A stretch of 64,000 bases of DNA, from contig NZ_FODV01000006.1 in the NCBI RefSeq assembly GCF_900110465.1, positions 124,001 through 188,000 of the forward strand, given 5' to 3'. Within the stretch, counting starts at the first letter, position 1. Each line of letters starts with the position of its first letter. The notes under the pieces are model-generated. The model saw only the letters and a list, made by a program, of their open reading frames with translations, did not search any database and was not told the DNA's origin. This stretch comes from Halogranum amylolyticum (GTDB lineage Archaea; Halobacteriota; Halobacteria; Halobacteriales; Haloferacaceae). The translations under genes and the position numbers were made by a program. Shown here one piece after another: positions 1 to 9,454 of this stretch.

Positions 1-630
1 GCCGGCTGTGCGACCATCCTCGCCGTCCTCGTCGGCCACGCCCGCATCGGCCTCGACGACGTCGACGACTCCATCTTCGAGGGGTTCAAGATGGTGATGT
101 TCCCCATCGCCGTCCTCTCGCTGGCGTGGAGCATCGGCGCCGTCAGTCAGGCACTCGGCGTCGGTGCCTACGTCGCCGGCGTCGCGGAGGGACTCATCAC
201 GCCCGGCGTCCTACCGACGATCATCTTCCTCTCGGCGATGCTCATCAGTTTCTCCATCGGGACGTCGTGGGGGACGATGAGCATCCTGTTTCCCGTGGCG
301 GTGCCGCTGGCCGCGTCGCTCGGCGCGCCGTTCGACATCACCATTGCGGCCATCCTCACCGGGTCGCTGTTCGGCGACCACTGTTCGCCCATCAGCGACA
401 CGACGGTGCTGTCGAGTATGTTCGCCGCCAGCGACCACGTCGACCACGTCAACACCCAGATCCCCTACGCCCTGCTCGCGGGCTCTATCGCGACGGTGCT
501 GTTCTTCGTCGCCGGGATGGGCGTGAACGTCTGGGGGGTGCTCGCCGGCGGGGTCGCCCTACTCGTCACCGGTGCCTACGTGCTCTCGGAGCACGTCACC
601 GTCCCGAAGGCGACGTTCTTCGAGTCCTAA
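1..630 (+). CDS. nhaC: Na+/H+ antiporter, NhaC family (5' end outside window)
   Basis: This is the C-terminal part of an integral membrane antiporter that exchanges sodium for protons across the cytoplasmic membrane. The reading frame is open from the first base, so the true start lies upstream; about 209 residues are visible. Several hydrophobic segments are seen, with the conserved NhaC stretches TSWGTMSILFPVAVPLA and GDHCSPISDTTVLSS, the latter being close to a signature of the family. The gene ends in TAA that overlaps by 3 bp the stop codon of the convergent dehydrogenase gene. Sodium extrusion fits a halophile. The family call is firm; the transported ion pair is inferred from the family. 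Confidence 0.88.
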   Translation, partial: AGCATILAVLVGHARIGLDDVDDSIFEGFKMVMFPIAVLSLAWSIGAVSQALGVGAYVAGVAEGLITPGVLPTIIFLSAMLISFSIGTSWGTMSILFPVAVPLAASLGAPFDITIAAILTGSLFGDHCSPISDTTVLSSMFAASDHVDHVNTQIPYALLAGSIATVLFFVAGMGVNVWGVLAGGVALLVTGAYVLSEHVTVPKATFFES

Positions 631-3600
631 CGGGCGGAGTCGACCGACCCGTCTTCGACTTCGACCAACGCTTTCTCGACTAGCTCGACGGGATGCGGCG
701 GCCGGCTCTTCCCGCTTCGGTCGCCGAGTTGCGTCCGACACGACGCACCCGATGCGGCGACGAGGTCGCCGTCGCTCTCGTCGACCTGTTCGAACAGGAT
801 CTCGCCGATCGCCCGCGAGAGGTCGTAGTGTTCGGCCTCGTAGCCGAACGAGCCGGCCATCCCGCAACAGCCCGAGTCGAGTGCGTCGACTGCGTAGCCG
901 ACGCGGTCGAGGACGGCCGCCGCGTGGTGGTCCTTGTTGAGCGCCTTCTGGTTACAGTGACCGTGGTAGGCGACGCTCGCGTCGACGTCCCGCGTCGGCA
1001 GTGACTCGTCGAGTCGGTAGCTGTCGAGAAACTCCAGCACGCCGTAGCTCGACGCGCCGACGCGAGCGACGGCGTCGCCCGAGAGCAGGTCGGCGTACTC
1101 GTCTTGGAACATCGCGACATCCGACGGTTCGACGAAGACGAGCGACCAGCCGTCGTCGACCAGCGGCGCGAAGAACTCGACGTTGTGTTCCGCACGTTCG
1201 CGAGCGAGGTTGAGGAACCCCTCCGAGTACGACGCCCGACCGCTCGGGGCGGCGTCGAACGGGACGGCGACGTGGACGCCCGCGGCCTCGAGTGCTCGCA
1301 CGGCCGCCCGCCCCGCGTCGGGGTAGACGTAGTTTGTGTAGGTGTCGGGGAACAACAGGACGCGGTGGTCGGCCTCCTCGGGGGCGAGGTGGCTCCCGCG
1401 ACGGGAGAACCACGTCTCGAACGACTCCGCGGCGAACGTCGGCGGCTCTCGGTCCGCCGCGATCCCGCCGAGTCGTTCGAGCAGTCGCCCCGATCCCGGG
1501 AGCTTCGCGGCGGCGTTGGCGACGGGGGCGAGCGCGCTTCCGGCCGCGGCGACGCGGTCGACGTTCGCGAACAGGCGCTCGCGGAGCGACGCCCCCTCCC
1601 GCTCGTGGTACTGGTGTTTCACCTCGGCTTTCAGTTTCGCGAGGTCGACACCGGTCGGACAGTCGTTCTGACAGCCCTTACAGCCGATACAGAGGTCGAG
1701 CACCTCCTGTTGGAACCGCTCGGAGTAGAGCTCCTCCCGCGGGAGGTCGCCGCTGATGGCCGCCCGGAGCAGGTTCGCCCGGCCGCGTGTCGTCTCCGCC
1801 TCGTCTTTCGAGGCACGGTACGTCGGACACATCGTGTCGCTGCCGGTCTGTCGACAGGTGCCACAGCCGTTACAGAGTTCGACGAGATGGGCGAACCCGC
1901 CGTCGTCCGCGAAGTCGAGCGTCGTCTGCGGCTCGACCGACTGGTAGGCCGGCCCGTAGCGGAGATGCTCGCGCATGTCCGTGGGGTTCTCGTCTCTGAA
2001 CACCACCTTCCCCGGATTCAGCCGCCACTCGGGGTCGAACGTCGATTTGACTTCTTTGAACGCCTCCCACAGCTGCGGGCCGTACATCTTCGGATTGAAC
2101 TGCGTCCGCGCGAGGCCGTCGCCGTGTTCGCCCGAGAACGACCCGTGGTGGTCGAGCACGAGGTCGGTGACGGCGTCGGCGATGTGCTGCATCGTCCGGA
2201 CGTCCTGCTCCTCCTTGAGGTTCAAGATCGGCCGGATGTGGAGCGTCCCCGACCCGGCGTGCGCGAAGTACGCCGCCGAGGTATCGTGGTCTGCCAACAC
2301 CTCCTCGAACTTCCGGACGTACTCGGCGAGTTCCTCTGGAGGGACCGTCGCGTCCTCGATGAACGGGTACGGTTTCGGGTCGCCGTCCATCGACATCAGG
2401 AGGGGGATCGCCGCCTTCCGGAGCTTCCAGAGGTTCGTCTGGTCCGCGTCGGTGTACGCCGGAATCGAGAGAAACGCGTTCCCCCCGTCGACGAAGTGAG
2501 CGTCCGTCCGAGCGACCGCCTCCTCGAACTCGTCGTGAAGCTCCGAGTCGAACTCCAGCATCAGCGCGGCGGCGGCCTCCTCGGGGATCGGCGCGGCGTA
2601 CTCGGCGAACTCCGAGGAGCCACGAGCCAATCGGAACACCTCGTCGTCCATCAGTTCGACCGCGCTCACGTCGAACTCCAGTGCGCGCGGGACCGCCTCC
2701 ATCGCATCGACGAGGTCGTGGAAGCAGTAGAGCACGAGCGCGGTGTCCGCCGGTTTCGAGACGAGCGAGACGGTCGCCTCGACGACGACGCCCAGCGTTC
2801 CCTCCGCGCCGACGAACAGTTTCGAGAGGTTGATAACGCGCTCGCCGTCCTCGCGCTCGTAGACGACCTTGTGGAGGTTGTAGCCGGAGACGCAACGCTT
2901 CAGCTCCGGGTAGCGCGTTGCGATCTCGTCGGCGTTCTCCTCGACGAGGCGGCGGACCGTCCGGTAGAGGGCGGCCTCGCGGTCGTCCTTCGCGACGATC
3001 TCGTCCCACTCCTCGCCGTCGAGGACGACCTCCCGAGTGTGGATCAGCGAGCCGTCGGCGAGCACGACGTCGAGCTCCTCGGTGTAGGCGTCGGTGATGC
3101 CGTATCGCACCGAGTGTGCGCCCGTGGAGTTGTTGCCGATGCCACCGCCGACGGTGGCCCGGTTCGAGGAGGCGGGGTCCGGCGCGAATTTGAGTCCGTG
3201 TGGTGCCAGCGCCGCGTCGAGGTCGTCCTGCACGACGCCGGGTTGGATGCGGGCCTCCTTCTCCTCGGCGTCGATGGCGAGAATATCGTTCAGATGCTTC
3301 GAGAGATCGAGCACGACGCATCCCGGCCCGACCGCCTGTCCCGCCAGCGACGACCCGGTCCCGCGGGGGAGAATCGGTACGTCGTGGTCGACGGCGACGC
3401 GGACCGCCGCCCGGACGTCGTCGACGTCACGGGGGACGACGACCCCGGCGGGACGGGCCTTGTAGATGCTGCCGTCGGTCGCGTAGAGCAGTTGGCTGTA
3501 CTCGTCGAATCGGACGTCGCCGTCGACGTGCTCGCGGAGGTCGGAGGCGAGTGCGGCGTACGCGGGGGCGTCCGACACGTCGTACTCCCGTGTCGCCTGA

Positions 3601-3647
3601 AACGCCGCGAAGTCGTGTCCGTCACTCGGTGGCTGGTCAGCCGCCAT
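627..3647 (-). CDS. FAD-linked oxidase / Fe-S heterodisulfide-reductase-like fusion (D-lactate or glycolate dehydrogenase type)
   Basis: This 1,006-residue protein joins a GlcD-like FAD domain to a GlpC-like iron-sulfur domain. The FAD-binding PCMH part (about residues 55-290) contains PRGTGSSLAGQ and NRATVGGGIGNNSTG, followed by the FAD-oxidase C-terminal domain. Two 4Fe-4S motifs follow near residues 590 and 650 (CNGCGTCRQTG..CP and CIGCKGCQNDCP), then CCG-type cysteine motifs (CNQK near 897, CCGMAGSFG near 926). Such proteins oxidise D-2-hydroxyacids at the membrane and pass electrons to the quinone pool. The ATG at 3647 was chosen over longer in-frame versions because the FAD domain begins normally after it and a T-rich TATA-like element (near 3667-3676) lies about 25 bp upstream. 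D-lactate versus glycolate as substrate cannot be decided from sequence. Confidence 0.87.
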   Translation of the reverse strand: MAADQPPSDGHDFAAFQATREYDVSDAPAYAALASDLREHVDGDVRFDEYSQLLYATDGSIYKARPAGVVVPRDVDDVRAAVRVAVDHDVPILPRGTGSSLAGQAVGPGCVVLDLSKHLNDILAIDAEEKEARIQPGVVQDDLDAALAPHGLKFAPDPASSNRATVGGGIGNNSTGAHSVRYGITDAYTEELDVVLADGSLIHTREVVLDGEEWDEIVAKDDREAALYRTVRRLVEENADEIATRYPELKRCVSGYNLHKVVYEREDGERVINLSKLFVGAEGTLGVVVEATVSLVSKPADTALVLYCFHDLVDAMEAVPRALEFDVSAVELMDDEVFRLARGSSEFAEYAAPIPEEAAAALMLEFDSELHDEFEEAVARTDAHFVDGGNAFLSIPAYTDADQTNLWKLRKAAIPLLMSMDGDPKPYPFIEDATVPPEELAEYVRKFEEVLADHDTSAAYFAHAGSGTLHIRPILNLKEEQDVRTMQHIADAVTDLVLDHHGSFSGEHGDGLARTQFNPKMYGPQLWEAFKEVKSTFDPEWRLNPGKVVFRDENPTDMREHLRYGPAYQSVEPQTTLDFADDGGFAHLVELCNGCGTCRQTGSDTMCPTYRASKDEAETTRGRANLLRAAISGDLPREELYSERFQQEVLDLCIGCKGCQNDCPTGVDLAKLKAEVKHQYHEREGASLRERLFANVDRVAAAGSALAPVANAAAKLPGSGRLLERLGGIAADREPPTFAAESFETWFSRRGSHLAPEEADHRVLLFPDTYTNYVYPDAGRAAVRALEAAGVHVAVPFDAAPSGRASYSEGFLNLARERAEHNVEFFAPLVDDGWSLVFVEPSDVAMFQDEYADLLSGDAVARVGASSYGVLEFLDSYRLDESLPTRDVDASVAYHGHCNQKALNKDHHAAAVLDRVGYAVDALDSGCCGMAGSFGYEAEHYDLSRAIGEILFEQVDESDGDLVAASGASCRTQLGDRSGKSRPPHPVELVEKALVEVEDGSVDSAR

Positions 3648-3750
3648 GGAGTCCCCTACGAACGATGATGTAAAAACGTCTGGGTGGGGTTGTCTCGCAT
3701 AGAGGTGGTCCGACGGAACGTATTCGTCCGTCCGCGACGACGGGAGGGGT

Positions 3751-4215
3751 ATGTCGAACGTGTCGCGCGAGGTGTCGTTCCGCGAGGTCCAGCGGTTCCG
3801 ACAGCCGTGGCTCTGGGCGCTGCTCGCCGTCGTCGCCGTCGTCTCCGTCGTCTCGGGCGGTCCCGTCGCCGTCGTCGTCGCCGTCGGGGTCGGCGGCTTC
3901 GTGTGGTCGCTTCGGCTGGAGACCGAGGTGCGGGACGACGGTTTGTACCTCAGGTTCGTACTGTTCCACCGATCGTTCCGGCGGGTTCCGTGGTCCGAGA
4001 TGGGGTCGTTCGAGGCGGTGACGTACCGACCGCTCGGCGAGTACGGCGGGTGGGGGATCCGCTGGCGGCCGGAGAAACTAGCGTACAACGTCAGCGGGTC
4101 CCGAGGCGTCCGAATCGAGCGGCCCGACGACCGAGAACTGTTGGTCGGGTCACAGCGACCGGACGACCTCGCACGGGCGATGCGAAACGCGGCGCGCGAC
4201 GCGGAAGTAGTGTGA
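3751..4215 (+). CDS. Small membrane protein with C-terminal PH-like soluble part (hypothetical)
   Basis: This 154-residue protein has a short N-terminal cytoplasmic stretch, two closely spaced hydrophobic segments (about residues 20-53) and a soluble C-terminal half beginning RLETEVRDDGLYLRF. The soluble half, with a W-x-E-M-x-x-x-E pattern, resembles the small bacterial-PH-like DUF proteins common in haloarchaea, possibly the DUF6141 group. A G-rich stretch GGGAGGGGT directly before the ATG could serve as a ribosome binding site. It stands alone, divergent from the dehydrogenase. No biochemical function can be given. Confidence 0.75.
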   Translation: MSNVSREVSFREVQRFRQPWLWALLAVVAVVSVVSGGPVAVVVAVGVGGFVWSLRLETEVRDDGLYLRFVLFHRSFRRVPWSEMGSFEAVTYRPLGEYGGWGIRWRPEKLAYNVSGSRGVRIERPDDRELLVGSQRPDDLARAMRNAARDAEVV

Positions 4216-4263
4216 GAACCGACGAACCGTAACCGCTTTTCGCCGGCTTCTCACAACTCCCCC

Positions 4264-5199
4264 GTGGACGACAAGAAACTCTAGTTCTCCGCCCTCTATC
4301 TGACGCGGTTCGCCGGCGGGTTCGGCTTCATCACGCTCGTCACGCTGCTGCCGAAGTTCATCGACTACCTCGAACCCGAGGCAGTGTCGTTCCCGGGCGT
4401 GTCGCTGTTCGGGACGACGCTGTTCGCGTTCACGCCCATCTTCGCGCTCATCACCGCCATCCTCGCCGTCGCCACCGGCCTCGCGTGGCTGTCGCTCTCG
4501 CCCGACGAGACGCGCATCCACGGCTTCCCCTTCTCGGATCTCGCGGTCAACCGCCGCATCGTCTCGCTGACGAGCTTTCGCGCACAGTACGCCGTCGCCG
4601 TCACGCTCGTCCGGACGTGGATCCCCATCTACGCCGGTGTCACGGCGGCGAACGGCGGCCTCGCCTACGGCGCGCTCGCGGTCAGCCTCACCATCATCGC
4701 CGAGAAGTTCTGTAATATGCTGCTGCAACCTCACACCGGCCGAATCTCCGACCGTCACGGCCGCGCGCTGTTCATTTTCTTCGGCGGCGGGCTCTACGGT
4801 CTCGTCGCCCTCGCCGTCCCCTTCTCGCCCGCCATCGGGACGGCGCTCGGACTGCCGTCGACGCTCCCCGTCCTCGGCCCGCTCTCGCCCGCGTTCGTCC
4901 CGCTCGTGACGCTCTCGGGGCTTCTGGGTGTGGCCGACAGCTTCCGCGAACCCGCGAGCATGGCGCTGTTCGCCGACGAGGGCACCGACGACGGCGGCGT
5001 CGCCAGCAGTTTCGGCATCCGCGAACTCGTCTGGCGACCCGGCAGCGTCGCCGCGCCGTTGCTCGGCGGCTATCTGATGGCCGAAGTCGGCATGGCGTGG
5101 GTGTTCTACGTCGGCGGCGCGTCGGCGATCACGGGCGTCGTGACGTTCTTCGGCGTCCTCTCGTACTTCCACGGCCCGACCGCGCTGACCGAGTGGTAG
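4264..5199 (+). pseudogene. MFS transporter, inactivated by nonsense codon and internal deletion
   Basis: The frame from GTG 4264 reads MDDKKL, then TAG at 4282-4284, then continues in the same frame as FSALYLTRFAGGFGFITLVTLLPKFIDYLEP, a typical first MFS helix. From 4384 onward the frame is open to a stop at 5199 and encodes a clear C-terminal MFS half (SFRAQYAVAVTLVRTWIPIY, LLQPHTGRISDRHGRALF, GIADS-like GVADSFREPASMALFADEG). Only about 45 residues separate helix 1 from the central linker PDETRIHGF, where roughly 150 with several helices would be expected, so helices 2-5 appear to be deleted. Together these changes make a working transporter very unlikely. The TAG may derive from TGG. Confidence 0.8.
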
Positions 5200-5275
5200 G
5201 CGAGGCCGTCGTGGGCGTTCCGAACGACGTCGGCTGCGGGCCTAGTGTCAAGACGACGACGGCCGTAAGGCAGGT

Positions 5276-6739
5276 ATGGACACGCTCGACACGCCACGGA
5301 TCCACCGACTGCTGACCTCGCCGCTCGGCCGACCGCTCGAGACACGGACGGTCGAACGGCTGGCGCTCCGCGGCCTCCGAAGCGAGTTCGGTATCAACCG
5401 CGCCCGCGCCGCCGCCGACGTGTCGCTCGGCCACGGCCCGGCGGCCTTCCTCGAGGCCGTCGGCACCCCACCCGCACCGGATCTCCACCCGCGAATCGAG
5501 GCTGCGCTCGCCGAGTACGCCACCCGACGCGAGGCGTTCGAGGAGGCCAACGAGCGCTGGGAGACGGCGTTCTGGGGGGACGGCGACGTCGACACCGACG
5601 AACTCGTCGCCGTCGAACGCCAGCGCCGCGAGGCCGCGGACCGCCACGCCCAACCGACCCGACTCTTTCGCTTCCTCGCGAGCGACCACTTGCTGCCGGC
5701 GGTCAAATACGACGTGCCGAGACCTGACGCCGCCGCCCACCAGTGGGAGGGCTACCTGACGAACCCCGAGCGGCTCTACGGGTTCGACGGCGACCTGCCG
5801 ACCGTCGAACGGTCACGAGCGGTTCCCGGTCCGGGGACACGGGAGTCGTTCCTCCGGTTCGAGTCGCCCTCGCCGTACTTCGAGACGGCGACGGCCCGAG
5901 TGTACGAACCGGCCGACGAGGGCGACGACGACGGCGACCGCTCGACGCTGCCGACGCTCGTGTTCAACCACGGGCTCGGCATGATGAACGACACGATGGC
6001 CTACTGGCCGCCGGAGGCCGCGCTCGCTCGGCCGCTCGCGCAGGAGGGTTACCGCGTGGTGCTCCCGGACGCCCCGTGGCACGGCCGTCGCGAGACGGCC
6101 GGCTACTACAGCGGCGAGCCGTACCTCGCGAGAGCACCGGTGGGGATGTTCCAACTGTTCTCGGCGGCGGCGCTCGAGAACGGCGTGCTCGTCGACTGGG
6201 CGCGAGAGGAGGGTGCGCCCGCCGTCGCCGTCGGCGGTCTCAGCCTCGGCGGCATCACGTCGTTCCACGTCGTCGGCCACTGCGGGTCGTGGCCCGAGTC
6301 GACGCGGCCGGACCTAGCGTTCCCGGCGGGCGCACCCGGCGTGATCGACGAGACGCTCGTCCGCAGTCGACTGCTCGAACTGCTCGACACCGACGACGCG
6401 CTGCGAGCGGCGGGGTGGACGCCCGCGCTGCTCGGCGAATTCGCGCCGCTGCTGAACCCGCCGACGACGTGTGGCATCGACCCCGAGCGCGTGGTGAGTT
6501 TCGGCGGCCGTCGCGACGAGGTCGCGCCGTACGACACGACCCGGTGGCTCCTCGACTCGTGGGAAGTGCCGGACGAGAACCGCGTCGAGTGGGACGTCGG
6601 TCACATGGGCGTGCTGATGCGGCTGCTCCGGCACGACGACTACCAGCGTCGAGCGACGGGCGAACTCGACGCGCTGACGGAACGAAACAGAGGGAAAGGC
6701 GAGACGGACGCCGGGGAGTCGACGCCGCAGACGCAGTGA
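5276..6739 (+). CDS. Alpha/beta hydrolase domain protein
   Basis: This 487-residue soluble protein has an N-terminal helical region of about 190 residues and then an alpha/beta-hydrolase fold. Visible elements are the oxyanion region VFNHGLGMMND, the strand-turn DAPWHGRRE and the nucleophile elbow GLSLGG with serine in the G-x-S-x-G context; GHMG near the C terminus probably supplies the catalytic histidine. The organisation is reminiscent of the ABHD18/DUF2048-like group rather than classic lipases. It is a single gene placed between the MFS pseudogene and convergent thrS. The substrate is unknown; the hydrolase fold is confident. Confidence 0.78.
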   Translation: MDTLDTPRIHRLLTSPLGRPLETRTVERLALRGLRSEFGINRARAAADVSLGHGPAAFLEAVGTPPAPDLHPRIEAALAEYATRREAFEEANERWETAFWGDGDVDTDELVAVERQRREAADRHAQPTRLFRFLASDHLLPAVKYDVPRPDAAAHQWEGYLTNPERLYGFDGDLPTVERSRAVPGPGTRESFLRFESPSPYFETATARVYEPADEGDDDGDRSTLPTLVFNHGLGMMNDTMAYWPPEAALARPLAQEGYRVVLPDAPWHGRRETAGYYSGEPYLARAPVGMFQLFSAAALENGVLVDWAREEGAPAVAVGGLSLGGITSFHVVGHCGSWPESTRPDLAFPAGAPGVIDETLVRSRLLELLDTDDALRAAGWTPALLGEFAPLLNPPTTCGIDPERVVSFGGRRDEVAPYDTTRWLLDSWEVPDENRVEWDVGHMGVLMRLLRHDDYQRRATGELDALTERNRGKGETDAGESTPQTQ

Positions 6740-6763
6740 GAGGGGCGGGGAGCCGCTCCTCGA

Positions 6764-8689
6764 CTACTCGTCGAGGAAGTCGGGTTCGGCGCGTTTCTCG
6801 TCGCGTTCGGCTTCGAGGTGGCTCCGGAACTCCTCGACGGTGACGTCCTTCGCCTCGCGTTCCTTGCGGTCGCGGACGGAGATGGTCTCGGCCTCCTGTT
6901 CGTCGCCGCCGACGATCACCATGTAAGGGACGCGGTCCTCCTGTGCCTCGCGGATCTTGCGGCCGAGCGTCCACGAGCGGTCCTCGATGTCGACGCGGAA
7001 GTCGCCGAGTTGGTACTGGAGTTTCTTCGCGTACCCGAGCTGGTCGTCGCTGATCGGGAGGATGCGCACCTGCTCGGGGGCGAGCCAGAACGGGAACTTC
7101 CCGTTGAAATGTTCGATGAGCACCATGAAGAACCGCTCGTAACTGCCGTAGAGCGCGCGGTGGATCATCACCGGCCGGTGCTCCTCGTTGTCCTCGCCCG
7201 TGTAGGTCAACTCGAAGCGCTCGGGCATGTTGAAGTCGAGTTGGACCGTCGGGCCGTCCCACTTACGACCGAGCGCGTCCTTGAACGCGAAGTCGATCTT
7301 CGGACCGTAGAACGCGCCGTCGCCGGGTTCGAGCCCGTAGTCGATGCCGCTGTCGTCGAGGACGGACTTGAGTTGAGACTCCGCTTGTTCCCAGATCTCG
7401 TCGCTGCCGACGGACTTCTCCGGGCGCGTCGCCAGCGCCACCTCGGCTTCGAGATCGAACGTGTCGAAGACGCTCAGGATGTTGTCGATGATGAGGTTGA
7501 TCTCGTCTTCGATCTGGTCGGGACGGACGAACAGGTGGCCGTCGTCGATGGTGAACGACCAGACGCGCGAGAGCCCCGAGAGTTCGCCGCGCTGCTCTTT
7601 CCGATAGACTTTGCCGTCCTCAAAGTAGCGGACCGGCAGGTCGCGGTAGGACCACGAGCGCTGGTCGAAGATGGTCGCGTGACCCGGGCAGTTCATCGGC
7701 TTTAATCCATATTCCTCGTCGTTGACGTCGAGGAGGAACATGTCGTCGACGTAGTTGTCGTAGTGGCCCGACTTCTTCCACAGTTCCGTCCGGAACAGGT
7801 GCGGCGTCTCGACGGGGTCGTAGCCAGCGTCGAGGTTGAGCTGTTTCGCGTAGTCGGCGAGTTCGTCGAGGATGCGCTTGCCGTTCGGGTGGTACAGCGG
7901 TAGCCCCGGCCCCGTCGTCTCGTCGATGGAGAACAGCTCGAGCTCCTGGCCCAACTTGCGGTGGTCGCGCTCCTTGGCCTCCTCCTGCATCTCGAGGAAG
8001 TCGTGGAGGTCCTGCTCGCTCTCGAAGGCCGTCCCATACACGCGCGTCAGCGTCTCGTTGTCCTCGTCGCCGCGCCAGTAGGCCGAGGAGATGTTGAGGA
8101 GTTTGAACGCGCCGATCTCGCCCGTCGATTCGACGTGCGGTCCCTGACAGAGGTCCTCGAACTCGCCTTGCTGGTAGAACGAGACGGGGTCCTCGCCCGC
8201 GGCCTCGGTCTCGAGGATCTCGCGTTTGAACTCGTTGTCGGCGTACTTCTCCAGCGCCTCCTCGCGGTCGACGAGCACGCGCTCGATGGGGAGGTCCTCC
8301 GCGACGATGTCGGCCATCTCGGCCTCGACGTCCTCGAGGTCGTCCATGTCGAGGTCGACGTTCGTCACGTCGTAGTAGAACCCTTGGTCCGTCCACGGGC
8401 CGATGGTCAACTTGGCCTCGGGGTGGAGTCGCTGGAGCGCCTGTGCGAAGACGTGGGCCGCGGAGTGCCGCAGCACGTCGAGATACTCGTCGCTCTGGTC
8501 GGTGACGATGACGAGGTCGTCGCCGTCGTGCAGTTCCGTCGCCTTGTCGACGAGTTCGCCGTCGACGACACCGGCGACCGTGTCCTTGCCGAGACCGGGT
8601 CCGATCTCGTAGGCGGCGTCCTCTACGGAGGAACCCTCCGGGACGGAGAGCTCCGACCCGTCGGGGAGAATGACTACGATGTCGCTCAT
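6764..8689 (-). CDS. thrS: Threonyl-tRNA synthetase
   Basis: This 641-residue class II synthetase charges tRNA-Thr in the cytoplasm. It has the full bacterial-type layout: an N-terminal TGS domain ([13 protein letters not shown]), the editing tRNA-SAD region ([20 protein letters not shown] and the [13 protein letters not shown] segment), a class II catalytic core ([10 protein letters not shown] with the zinc-binding Cys, motif 2 [22 protein letters not shown], motif 3 [19 protein letters not shown]) and a C-terminal anticodon-binding domain. The ATG at 8689 was chosen because the TGS domain starts directly after it; a longer in-frame version only adds unrelated basic residues. A CTTATC-type TATA element lies about 35 bp upstream. 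Length is normal for the family. Confidence 0.96.
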   Translation of the reverse strand: MSDIVVILPDGSELSVPEGSSVEDAAYEIGPGLGKDTVAGVVDGELVDKATELHDGDDLVIVTDQSDEYLDVLRHSAAHVFAQALQRLHPEAKLTIGPWTDQGFYYDVTNVDLDMDDLEDVEAEMADIVAEDLPIERVLVDREEALEKYADNEFKREILETEAAGEDPVSFYQQGEFEDLCQGPHVESTGEIGAFKLLNISSAYWRGDEDNETLTRVYGTAFESEQDLHDFLEMQEEAKERDHRKLGQELELFSIDETTGPGLPLYHPNGKRILDELADYAKQLNLDAGYDPVETPHLFRTELWKKSGHYDNYVDDMFLLDVNDEEYGLKPMNCPGHATIFDQRSWSYRDLPVRYFEDGKVYRKEQRGELSGLSRVWSFTIDDGHLFVRPDQIEDEINLIIDNILSVFDTFDLEAEVALATRPEKSVGSDEIWEQAESQLKSVLDDSGIDYGLEPGDGAFYGPKIDFAFKDALGRKWDGPTVQLDFNMPERFELTYTGEDNEEHRPVMIHRALYGSYERFFMVLIEHFNGKFPFWLAPEQVRILPISDDQLGYAKKLQYQLGDFRVDIEDRSWTLGRKIREAQEDRVPYMVIVGGDEQEAETISVRDRKEREAKDVTVEEFRSHLEAERDEKRAEPDFLDE

Positions 8690-8773
8690 ACGAGAACGGA
8701 ATCGGAGCGTTCGGATAAGTGTTGTTGAGACGCGCGACGGTGTGTCAGAGCGGGGAAAGAGCTTTGTCGGGGC

Positions 8774-9204
8774 GTGGACCCGCGCATCGCCGACGGCGGG
8801 CGTCACTCACCTCACAGTCGGCCACAACGACTACACGAGCGACGGACACACGATCCACCGCATGCGCGAGGCCGAGACCGACGCCGCCGGCAACAACCAC
8901 TACGCCGACAACCGGAGCGACGGCACCCGACCGTGGCGGATCACGAGTCCGACGTCCGTCGCGCGGAACCACTGCGCCTCCGATAGACGTCCACCGCGGC
9001 GTCGCCACCGGCCCGCAGAGCGACACCGTCTCGATCACGTTCGACCGCTCGTACGACCGCCCTCCCCGTCTCACGTTCGGGCGGACCGGCGGCGGAGTTC
9101 GGGAGCGAAGCTACGCGACCGACGAGAACGGCCGGTTCGTCGGCGTGACGCTCACGACGCGGCGCACCGACGCGACGCTCGACGTCTTCGTCGACGACGG
9201 GTGA
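8774..9204 (+). pseudogene. Decayed hypothetical gene with at least two frameshifts
   Basis: Coding-like sequence runs through three frames in a row. From GTG 8774 one frame gives MDPRIADGG; a second frame, from about 8800, continues as [20 protein letters not shown] and on to GTRPWRITSPTSVARN; a third, from about 8975, gives PPIDVHRGVATGPQSDTVSI and later DRPPRLTFGRTGGG, ending in TGA at 9202-9204. Each stretch has strong third-position G/C, as real genes here do, while the alternatives are rich in Arg, Ser and Thr. The end vaguely recalls H-type lectin or tail-fibre-like beta domains, but this is a weak impression. Function of the ancestor is unknown. Confidence 0.5.
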
Positions 9205-9225
9205 CCGGGGTCGGGTGTACCATCT

Positions 9226-9311
9226 CTATAGTAGCTCGTGTAACTGGTCGCTCACCCGACCGCACGCCGTCGTGTGGTCGGGTGAGTGATGACTCACACT
9301 CGTTACTATAG
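9226..9311. repeat. 86-bp imperfect palindrome (MITE-like or attenuator)
   Basis: Two 40-bp arms around a 6-bp loop (GCCGTC) are inverted copies matching at about 31 of 40 positions. The outer ends are exact (CTATAGTA / TACTATAG) and the inner stem CTCACCCGACC is exact. Exact ends on a palindromic non-coding unit suggest a miniature mobile element, but no target-site duplication is evident. A long RNA hairpin affecting readthrough from the decayed gene toward malQ is the alternative. Confidence 0.6.
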
Positions 9312-9317
9312 GTCGCC

Positions 9318-9355
9318 GCCAGGGCGTGCTGACCACGCCAGGGCGGGCCGACCAC
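9318..9355. repeat. Two tandem 19-bp direct repeats
   Basis: Two adjacent units, GCCAGGGCGTGCTGACCAC and GCCAGGGCGGGCCGACCAC, differ at two positions. They lie between the 86-bp palindrome and malQ, about 100-137 bp before the malQ ATG. They may be a duplicated regulator site or a simple local duplication. Confidence 0.6.
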
Positions 9356-9454
9356 ATCACGCACACACCGATCACACCGCGGTTCCGGTGAGACCGTCCA
9401 CCAAGTACCACTCCGACCAAACGGTTCAAACCCCCTCCACGACATACCCCATCC

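Noticed and set aside
1104..3668. An 854-residue plus-strand frame opposite the FAD/Fe-S dehydrogenase
   Set aside because: It is the antisense shadow of a strongly conserved gene; the product is an Arg/Val/Glu-rich string without motifs.
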